Source of the DNA: Kocuria sp.
Lineage (GTDB): Bacteria; Actinomycetota; Actinomycetes; Actinomycetales; Micrococcaceae
Assembly (NCBI RefSeq): GCF_030530945.1
Contig: NZ_JAUMTZ010000009.1
Location: 29,063-93,062, forward strand
Length of the DNA stretch: 64,000 nucleotides
Reading direction: 5' to 3'
Shown: positions 57,965 through 64,000 of the stretch, piece after piece
Position numbering within the stretch: position 1 is the first letter of the stretch
Layout of the letters: the number at the start of each line of letters is the position of its first letter
Translations under genes and position numbers: made by a program
The notes under the pieces: model-generated
Database searches by the model: none
What the model was told of the DNA's origin: nothing
The model's input: the letters and a program-made list of their open reading frames with translations, nothing else

Positions 57965-59544
57965 AGCGGGATGTTCCCGTGCTTCTTGGCAGGCTGCGAG
58001 GCCCGCTTGTCCGCCAGCGCCCGCAGTCCCTTCGCGATCTGCTCGCGGGTCTCCGAGGGGCAGATGACGGCGTCCACGTATCCCAGCTCGGCGGCCTGGT
58101 ACGGGTTGAGCAGCTCCTCCTCGAACTGGCGGGCGAGCTCGGCGCGCAGGGCCTGGGTGTCCTCGCCGTTCTCCTGGGCGGCCTTCAGGTCCCGGCGGTG
58201 GAGGATCTCCACCGCGCCCTGGGCACCCATGACCCCGATCTGGGCGGTGGGCCACGCCAGGTTGATGTCCGCGCCGAGCTTCTTGGAGCCCATCACGATG
58301 TACGCCCCGCCGTAGGCCTTGCGGGTGATCACCGTGATCAGGGGAACCGTGGCCTCCGCGTAGGCGTAGATGAGCTTGGCGCCGCGGCGGATGATGCCGT
58401 TGAACTCCTGGTCCGTGCCGGGCAGGAATCCCGGCACGTCCACGAACGTGAGGATGGGGATGTTGAAGGCGTCGCACGTGCGCACGAAGCGCGCGGCCTT
58501 CTCGGAGGCGGCGATGTCCAGGGTGCCCGCGAACTGCAGGGGCTGGTTCGCCACGATCCCCACGGTGTGGCCCTCCACGCGGGCGTAGCCCACCATCACG
58601 TTGGGGGCGTAGAGCTCCTGCACCTGCAGGAACTGGCCGTGGTCCACCACGGTCTCGATCACCGTGCGCATGTCGTAGGGCTGGTTCGCGGAGTCCGGGA
58701 CGAGCTCGTCCAGGGCGAGGTCCTCGTCCGTGGTCTCGTCCGCCTGGTCGTGGTCCAGCAGCGGGCTGTCCTGCAGGTTGTTGCCCGGCAGGTACTCCAG
58801 CAGCTCGTGGACGAAGTCGAACGCGTCCTGCTCGTCGGAGGCGAGGTACGCGGCGGTGCCCGTGCGCTCGTTGTGGGAGCGGGCCCCGCCCAGGGTCTCC
58901 ATGTCCACGGTCTCCCCGGTGACGGTCTTGATGACGTCCGGGCCGGTGATGAACATGTGGGAGGTCTTGTCCACCATGACCACGAAGTCGGTCAGGGCGG
59001 GGGAGTACGCGGCGCCGCCGGCGCACGGGCCCATGATCAGGGAGATCTGCGGGACCACCCCGGAGGCGCGGACGTTCATGCGGAAGATGTCCGCGAACAT
59101 GGCCAGCGAGGCCACACCCTCCTGGATGCGGGCCCCGCCGCCGTCGTTGATCCCGATCACGGGGCAGCCGTTGCGCAGGGCGAACTTCTGGACCTTCACG
59201 ATCTTCTCGCCGTTCACCTGGGACAGGGACCCGCCGAAGACCCCGAAGTCCTGCGAGTACACGGCCACCAGGCGCCCGTCCACGGTGCCGTAGCCACTGA
59301 CCACGCCGTCACCGGGAAGCTTCTTCTTCTCCATGCCGAACATGGTGCTGTGGTGCACGGCCAGGGCGTCGAACTCCACGAACGAGTCCGGGTCCAGCAG
59401 CATCTCGATGCGCTCGCGGGCGGTGTTCTTGCCCCGGGAGTGCTGCCTGTCCACCGCCGCCTGGCCGGCGGGCACGGCGGCCTCCTCTCGGCGCTGCCGG
59501 AAGTCGGCGATCTTGCCTGCTGTGGTGGACAGGTCGTGGCTCAT
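57961..59544 (-). CDS. accD: Acyl-CoA carboxylase beta subunit (carboxyltransferase)
   Basis: A 527-residue carboxyltransferase moving carboxylate from biotin to propionyl- or acetyl-CoA, working with AccA3 and AccE. Family motifs: ARERIEMLLDPDSFVEFD, KVQKFALRNGCPVIGINDGGGARIQEGV (oxyanion region), MGPCAGGAAYSPALTDFVVMV, FITGPDVIKTVTGETVDMETLGGA, and FVDVPGFLPGTDQEFNGIIRRGAKLIYAYAEATVPLITVI (second crotonase-like half). ATG 59544 is chosen over a 75-residue upstream extension because it follows GAGGTG and matches known starts. Its alpha partner lies about 29 kb away in this window, an unusual separation. Confidence 0.97.
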   Translation of the reverse strand: MSHDLSTTAGKIADFRQRREEAAVPAGQAAVDRQHSRGKNTARERIEMLLDPDSFVEFDALAVHHSTMFGMEKKKLPGDGVVSGYGTVDGRLVAVYSQDFGVFGGSLSQVNGEKIVKVQKFALRNGCPVIGINDGGGARIQEGVASLAMFADIFRMNVRASGVVPQISLIMGPCAGGAAYSPALTDFVVMVDKTSHMFITGPDVIKTVTGETVDMETLGGARSHNERTGTAAYLASDEQDAFDFVHELLEYLPGNNLQDSPLLDHDQADETTDEDLALDELVPDSANQPYDMRTVIETVVDHGQFLQVQELYAPNVMVGYARVEGHTVGIVANQPLQFAGTLDIAASEKAARFVRTCDAFNIPILTFVDVPGFLPGTDQEFNGIIRRGAKLIYAYAEATVPLITVITRKAYGGAYIVMGSKKLGADINLAWPTAQIGVMGAQGAVEILHRRDLKAAQENGEDTQALRAELARQFEEELLNPYQAAELGYVDAVICPSETREQIAKGLRALADKRASQPAKKHGNIPL

Positions 59545-59732
59545 GACACCTCGCGTGGTCGTGGATCGGTGCGTGCGCAGGGCACACACTGGGGGCGCAC
59601 CCTGGCGCTGGAACTGCGCCCCAGTGTAATTGCCACCGTTACGGGCTCTTTTGTAGGTCTCCCACAATCCGCCGGGCGCTCGTTCGCACGCCCCCACGGG
59701 GTGGCGGCAGACCCTGCGGCGGGAGGGGGTGC

Positions 59733-60014
59733 TCAGGCGGGGCCCACCGAGCCGATGGTCACGGACCACTCGCGGATCTCGTGGCCGGTGACGGCGCCGT
59801 GGACCACCAGCGGGTCGTCCTGGATGAGGCGCGCCACGTCCTCGGCGCTGTCGGCGCGCAGCAGGATCAGTGCGCCGTCCTCCCCGAGCGGACCGGAGGC
59901 CAGGTTGGTTCCCCGCTCGTGCAGCTGCCGCAGGAAGGCCCTGTGGGCGGGGCGGTGCTCGGCGAGGACCTCCGCCGGACCGCCGTAGGTGTAGTTCAGG
60001 GCGAAGACGCTCAC
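59733..60014 (-). CDS. YciI family protein
   Basis: A 93-residue small protein of the YciI/YCII fold (dimeric ferredoxin-like barrel). VFALNYTYGGPAEVLAEHRPAHRAFL and the Asp/His pattern around GALILLRADSAEDVARLIQDDPLVVHGAVTGHEIREW are typical. The biological role of most family members is unknown; some act as dehydrochlorinases or in small-molecule turnover. GTG 60014 is preceded by GGAGGT. It lies between accD and birA, and is transcribed divergently from birA. Confidence 0.87.
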   Translation of the reverse strand: MSVFALNYTYGGPAEVLAEHRPAHRAFLRQLHERGTNLASGPLGEDGALILLRADSAEDVARLIQDDPLVVHGAVTGHEIREWSVTIGSVGPA

Positions 60015-60153
60015 GGGATGACCTCCAGGACTCGTGCGCCGTGCGGTGCGGACCGCCCCAGCATAGGCACCCCCCCCGTCAGCGGGCCCGGGACCTACAC
60101 TCGGAGGGCACCCGCGCACCCCGCCGCGCACCGTCACCCGAGGAGCACGAACC

Positions 60154-61095
60154 ATGGACGCCACCGACGAGCACCCCGCCGCGGACTACAGCCAGGAAGC
60201 CCTCGAACGGGACCTGCGGGCGCACGGCTACACCCGGGTCACGGTGCTGGACAGCGTGGGCTCCACGAACACGTGGCTCGCCGAGCGCGTGGCCGCGGCA
60301 CCCTCCGCCGCGCCGGGCGCCACCCCCGCCACTCCGGGTGACGCCGCCGTGCCCGGGCTGGAGGCCGTGGTCACCGGGTTCCAGAGCACCGGCCGGGGCC
60401 GCCTGGACCGCCAGTGGGTCACCCCCGCCGGCACGGCCGTGACCTTCTCGGTGGCGTGCACACCCGTGGACGCCGCGGGCCGCCCGTGGTCCCCTGAGCT
60501 GCTGCCGTGGCTCACCCTGCTCATGGCGCACGCCGTCACGGGGGCCGTCCGGGACCTCACGGGTGTCCCGGCCGTGGTCAAGTGGCCCAACGACGTCCTG
60601 GTCCGCGACCGCAAGCTCTGCGGGATCCTCGCCACCGTGGTGGCCTCGGGCGCCGCTCGCAGCGTGGTGGTGGGGGCGGGAATCAACGTGTCCCAGCGCG
60701 AGCTGCCCGTGCCCGCGGCCACGTCCCTGCGCCTCGAGGCGCCCGACGCCGTCCCACCCCGTCCTGCGCTGCTCACCGCGGTCCTCGAACGCTTTGCGGA
60801 CGTCCTCACCCGCGCCTCCCGCGACCCCGGTACCGAGCTCGGCCCGCACGGGTCCGTGCGCATGGCACTGGAGGCCGAGCTGGACACTCTGGGGCGCGAG
60901 GTCGCCGTGCACCTGCCGGGCGCTCAGCGCCCGCTCACGGCCACCGCCACGGGCCTCGGGGCCTCGGGGCAGCTCGTGGTGCGCGAGCGGGACGGGAGCG
61001 TCCACGAGTACTCCGCGGGCGACGTCGTCCACGTCCGGCCCGCACGCCAGGCACCGGCCGCCGCGGCCCACGAGCCCGGGGAGGCCCGGGCGTGA
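60154..61095 (+). CDS. birA: Biotin-[acetyl-CoA carboxylase] ligase
   Basis: A 313-residue class I (no DNA-binding domain) biotin protein ligase, attaching biotin to Lys566 of the AccA3 BCCP domain. Signatures: VTVLDSVGSTNTWLAE, the biotin-adenylate loop GFQSTGRGRLDRQWVTP (GRGRxxRxW type), VKWPNDVLVRDRKLCGILA and VVGAGINVSQ. The C-terminal domain has the small beta-barrel. ATG 60154 is supported by AGGAG. It is transcribed away from the carboxylase beta gene and runs into a PH-domain gene (GTGA overlap at 61092). Confidence 0.94.
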   Translation: MDATDEHPAADYSQEALERDLRAHGYTRVTVLDSVGSTNTWLAERVAAAPSAAPGATPATPGDAAVPGLEAVVTGFQSTGRGRLDRQWVTPAGTAVTFSVACTPVDAAGRPWSPELLPWLTLLMAHAVTGAVRDLTGVPAVVKWPNDVLVRDRKLCGILATVVASGAARSVVVGAGINVSQRELPVPAATSLRLEAPDAVPPRPALLTAVLERFADVLTRASRDPGTELGPHGSVRMALEAELDTLGREVAVHLPGAQRPLTATATGLGASGQLVVRERDGSVHEYSAGDVVHVRPARQAPAAAAHEPGEARA

Positions 61096-61700
61096 GCCGG
61101 GCCCACGGACTGGAGCTGGGCCCCGGTGAGGAGACGGTGGTGGCCACGCACCCCCACCCTCTCGGCCTGGCCCGCCCGGCGCTCGCGGCGTGGCTGCTCG
61201 TGCTGGTGTACTCGGCGCTGCGGCGGGTCCTGGACCTCTCGTGGCGGCCCACCTCCACGCCGTGGACCACCCTGCACTCGTTCGTGGGGTGGGTGCTGCT
61301 GGTCGCGGCGCTGGTGGCCGCGTGGCGGTTCGCGGTGGTGCCGGCGTGGCGGTGGCTGCGCACGCGGTTCGTGCTGACCAGCGAGCGGCTGGCGCTCGTG
61401 GGCCCGTCCGCGGGCCGCACCCCGGTCTCCCTCCCCCTGGGGGAGCTGCGCTCGGCGCGCGTGACCCGGGGGGCGTCCGAGGTGGGCGCCGCCAGGCAGG
61501 GCCTGGACCGGGGCACGGTGCTCGCCGACTTCGGGGACATGGGCGGGCTGAAGCTCGCGGGCTGCCCGCAGCCGGCACGGTTCGTGGCCCTCGTGCGGGA
61601 GTCCGCTGCACGGGTGGGGAACTACAGTGGTGCAGGCAGCACCACCACCCCGGGCAGCCCCGGGCCGCACACCGCCCAGCAAGGAGGACCGCGTGGCTGA
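61092..61700 (+). CDS. PH-domain-like membrane protein
   Basis: A 202-residue protein with two membrane helices (LALAAWLLVLVYSAL-like and WVLLVAALVAAWRFAVV) followed by a bacterial PH-like domain: RFVLTSERLALVGPSAGRTPVSLPLGELRSARV. Such proteins are common in actinobacteria between BirA and adenylate cyclase genes; their role is unknown. GTG 61092 overlaps the birA stop (GTGA). The C-terminal tail is Gly/Ser/Pro-rich. It overlaps the cyclase start by 8 bp. Confidence 0.8.
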   Translation: MSRAHGLELGPGEETVVATHPHPLGLARPALAAWLLVLVYSALRRVLDLSWRPTSTPWTTLHSFVGWVLLVAALVAAWRFAVVPAWRWLRTRFVLTSERLALVGPSAGRTPVSLPLGELRSARVTRGASEVGAARQGLDRGTVLADFGDMGGLKLAGCPQPARFVALVRESAARVGNYSGAGSTTTPGSPGPHTAQQGGPRG

Positions 61701-62853
61701 CGACCCCTCGCAGCACCAGGACCACGTCGTGACGGGCCCCCAGACGGCGCAGCTGAACCTGAACCTGCACAACCCCGTGCAGTCCAACCTCTATGGCTCG
61801 GAGGAGTCCCAGGCGGCGGTGCGCCACCTGGACGCGCTGCTGCTGGGCTCGCAGCGCCACCTGCGCCGCCGGGAGGCCGCGAAGGAGGCCGGGCTCTCCA
61901 CCTCCTCCGCCCAGAAGATCTGGCGCGCGCTGGGATTCCCCAACCTCAGTGACGACGACGTCTACTTCACGGGCGAGGACACGCGGGCCCTGCGGGTGGT
62001 CTCCCAGCTGGTGCAGGACGGCACCCTCAGCGAGGAGGCCGCCCTGTCCCTGGCCCGCTCGGTGGCCCAGCTGACCGACCGGATGGTGGTGTGGCAGGTC
62101 GAGGCCCTCGTGGAGGACATGGTGGCCCACCGCGACATGACGGACGCCCGGGCCCGCCGCGAGCTGCTCACCCTGCTGCCCGAGCTGCTGGACCCCCTGG
62201 AGAAGCTGCTGGACTACGCCTGGCGGCGCCAGCTCTCGGCCGCCGTGCAGCGCCTGGCCATGCGCGGGGAGCGCCCGGACGGCTCCACCCTCACCCTCCA
62301 CGGCTCCGCCGCGGACACCGGTGGCTCTGCGCTGCCGCTGGCCCGCGGCGTGGGCTTCGCGGACCTGGTCTCCTACACCTCCCTGTCCCGGCAGATGAAC
62401 GAGCGCACGCTTGCGAACCTCGTGCAGCGCTTCGAGAAGCGGTGCGCGGAGGTCATCTCCATCGGTGGCGGGCGGGTCATCAAGACCATCGGGGACGAGG
62501 TCATGTTCCTGTCCGAGACCCCCGAGGGCGGGGCCAAGATCTCTTTGGCGCTCGCCCACTTCATCCGCGAGGACCCGCTGCTGCCGCAGGCACGGGTGGC
62601 CTTCGTGTGGGGCCGGGTGCTGCCGCGGCTGGGGGACCTGTACGGCCCCACGGTGAACCTGGCCTCCCGGCTCGTCTCCCTCACGGAGCCCGGCGGGGTG
62701 GTGGTGGACGAGTCCACGGCCCGCGTGCTCGCCGGGGACGAGCGCTTCGTCCTGGAGCCCCTGGCCACGCGCAACGTGCGCGGCTTCGGGGACGTCCGCC
62801 CCGTGGCCATCACCCAGGGCCGAGGGCCCCTACTGGAAGACGAGGTCGAATGA
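61693..62853 (+). CDS. Class III adenylate/guanylate cyclase
   Basis: A 386-residue cyclase making cAMP (or cGMP). An N-terminal region of about 200 residues (adenylate cyclase regulatory-type, with a helical RRREAAKEAGL segment) precedes the catalytic domain near residues 218-370. Catalytic elements are visible: GVGFADLVSYTSLS (metal Asp), GGRVIKTIGDEVMF (substrate Lys and second metal Asp), FVWGRVLPRLGDLYGPTVNLASRL (transition-state Asn and Arg). The regulatory region probably senses pH or ligand, as in mycobacterial relatives. GTG 61693 has AAGGAGG upstream. It ends in an ATGA overlap with the phosphatase gene. Confidence 0.87.
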   Translation: MADDPSQHQDHVVTGPQTAQLNLNLHNPVQSNLYGSEESQAAVRHLDALLLGSQRHLRRREAAKEAGLSTSSAQKIWRALGFPNLSDDDVYFTGEDTRALRVVSQLVQDGTLSEEAALSLARSVAQLTDRMVVWQVEALVEDMVAHRDMTDARARRELLTLLPELLDPLEKLLDYAWRRQLSAAVQRLAMRGERPDGSTLTLHGSAADTGGSALPLARGVGFADLVSYTSLSRQMNERTLANLVQRFEKRCAEVISIGGGRVIKTIGDEVMFLSETPEGGAKISLALAHFIREDPLLPQARVAFVWGRVLPRLGDLYGPTVNLASRLVSLTEPGGVVVDESTARVLAGDERFVLEPLATRNVRGFGDVRPVAITQGRGPLLEDEVE

Positions 62854-63767
62854 CCGTTCCCCTGACCATCCGACCGGGAGGCGTCACCGACCGGGGGCTG
62901 CGCCGCGAGACCAACGAGGACGCCCTGATCGTCACGGACACCATGTGCGCCGTGGCGGACGGGATGGGCGGGCACGAGGCCGGCGAGGTGGCCAGTGCCC
63001 TGTGCGTGGCCACCCTGGGGGCCTCGGACCTGTTCACCCTGGAGGACTTCCGCGACTACCGGGTGGTGGAGCCCGAGCCGGGCACGGACGTGGCCCGTTT
63101 CCGCGCCACGATCGACCGCCAGCTGAAGCTGGACCCGGACATCCCCAACGAGGCGCTGGAGGCCGTGCGCCGCGTGCGCTCGGTGCTGTGGGAGGCGGAC
63201 CAGGCCATCCAGGCCGAGTGCGGCACGCGCGCGGGCACCACGGTCACCGGCGCGTGGCTCGTGCAGATCGCGGGCGCGTGGCTGTGGCTCGTGTTCAACG
63301 TGGGGGACTCCCGGACCTACCAGCTCACCGGCCCCGCCCCGGGCCAGCCCGTCACGGACGCCACCGGACCGGTGGGGGTCACCCAGCTCACCGTGGACCA
63401 CTCCGAGGTGCAGTACCTGGTCTCCATCGGCCAGCTCACCCCCGCGCAGGCCCTGGTCCACCCGCGCCGCAACGTGATCACCCGCGCCCTGGGCACCGGG
63501 CAGATCTGGGAGCCGGACGTGGTGGTGGTCCCTGCCGTTGCCGGCCAGCGCCTGCTGATGTGCTCGGACGGCCTCACGGGGGAGCTGTCGCCCGCGCACA
63601 TCGCGCGCGTGCTGCACTCCGTCCCGCACCCCAAGGAGGCCGCGGACGTGCTCGTCCAGGCGGCCCTGCGCACCGGCGGGAGGGACAACGTCACCCTCGT
63701 GGTCGCGGACGTCCTCACCGCGGACGACCCCCGGGCGAACACCTCCTCCATCCCGCGCGTGCACTGA
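62850..63767 (+). CDS. PP2C family Ser/Thr protein phosphatase
   Basis: A 305-residue cytosolic PP2C (PstP-like core, no membrane segment). Metal-binding motifs are clear: RRETNEDALIV, ADGMGGHEAGEVAS, VGDSRTYQL, LLMCSDGLTGELS and GGRDNVTLVVADV. Residues about 75-110 form an acidic insertion (DYRVVEPEPGTDVARF). Target kinases are not in the window. ATG 62850 overlaps the cyclase stop (ATGA), so cAMP signalling and Ser/Thr dephosphorylation may be co-regulated here. Confidence 0.94.
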   Translation: MTVPLTIRPGGVTDRGLRRETNEDALIVTDTMCAVADGMGGHEAGEVASALCVATLGASDLFTLEDFRDYRVVEPEPGTDVARFRATIDRQLKLDPDIPNEALEAVRRVRSVLWEADQAIQAECGTRAGTTVTGAWLVQIAGAWLWLVFNVGDSRTYQLTGPAPGQPVTDATGPVGVTQLTVDHSEVQYLVSIGQLTPAQALVHPRRNVITRALGTGQIWEPDVVVVPAVAGQRLLMCSDGLTGELSPAHIARVLHSVPHPKEAADVLVQAALRTGGRDNVTLVVADVLTADDPRANTSSIPRVH

Positions 63768-64000
63768 CCCGCGGCACCTGACGCCCGACGCCCGACCTCG
63801 AGTGCTGAGCGGCGGGTCTGCACGCACGGGGTCAGGCCCACGGCACCGGGCCGCGGCACCTCGCGCGAGGCACAGGATGCCCGGCACACGAACCGGCCCC
63901 GCGGCGGCGTGGGGGGTGGTCGGCGCCGCCGGGCCGCCACAGGGCGCACGGGCCCGCCGCGCCCCCCACGGGGTGCACGGCCTGTCGCGCACCTTCGACC
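63768..64000. other. Terminal intergenic region
   Basis: About 230 GC-rich bases after the phosphatase. I see no gene, clear hairpin or RNA here. It may hold a promoter for the next gene. Confidence 0.35.

Noticed and set aside
1..64000. CRISPR arrays, tRNA and rRNA genes, insertion sequences.
   Set aside because: I found no regularly spaced repeats, cloverleaf-like patterns, rRNA signatures or transposase motifs.

Overview
This is a very GC-rich stretch of actinobacterial chromosome. Gene content and gene order (acyl-CoA carboxylase alpha/beta/epsilon subunits, Maf, BirA, an LpdA-like quinone reductase, Mfd, a CbiX/HemD pair) fit the Micrococcaceae. A Kocuria-like organism is my best guess, but that is an inference from style and synteny, not a database match. 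I saw no tRNA, rRNA, transposase, integrase or CRISPR array.

Layout: (1) 1-1.7 kb holds the 5' part of an NhaA antiporter and a DUF2505 gene. (2) 2.0-12.9 kb is a first exopolysaccharide (EPS) block with glycosyltransferases, a tandem alpha/beta-hydrolase-like protein, a flippase, a Wzy-type polymerase and a Wzz-type chain-length protein. (3) 12.9-18.5 kb holds CbiX, HemD and Mfd. (4) 18.7-21.1 kb holds dTDP-rhamnose genes (RmlB and an RmlC-RmlD fusion). (5) 21.2-22.2 kb is an AT-rich islet with two tiny membrane proteins. (6) 22.3-29.5 kb is housekeeping: a small membrane protein, purine nucleoside phosphorylase, LpdA-like flavoprotein, MHS-family transporter, biotin carboxylase and Maf. (7) 29.5-52.9 kb is a second, larger EPS block. 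It has an HprK-related kinase at one end and a nucleotidyltransferase-PqqD fusion at the other. Between them lie a priming glycosylphosphotransferase, a low-molecular-weight tyrosine phosphatase, an ABC transporter, many glycosyltransferases, a sialic-acid-type module (NeuA, NeuB fused to a TIM-barrel domain, and a possible sialyltransferase-like protein), a second Wzy and a Wzc-like tyrosine kinase. (8) 53-64 kb is housekeeping: a DAACS transporter, a DUF885 peptidase-like protein, a MauE-thioredoxin fusion, carboxylase beta and epsilon subunits, YciI, BirA, a PH-domain protein, an adenylate cyclase and a PP2C phosphatase.

How it works together: the two EPS blocks look like Wzx/Wzy-type polysaccharide assembly. 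The polyprenyl glycosylphosphotransferase primes the lipid carrier, the GT2 and GT4 enzymes build the repeat unit, the flippase (or possibly the ABC exporter) moves it outward, the two Wzy proteins polymerise, and the Wzz/Wzc proteins with the tyrosine phosphatase set chain length. Rhamnose and a nonulosonic (sialic-like) acid are likely sugars. The second EPS block sits between accD-accE and maf-accA3, genes that are close together in other actinobacteria, so it looks like an insertion into an ancestral carboxylase cluster.

Many starts are GTG and many genes overlap by 4 nt (ATGA/GTGA), which I used to fix starts. Most long open frames opposite or out of phase with these genes are artefacts of high GC and were left out.
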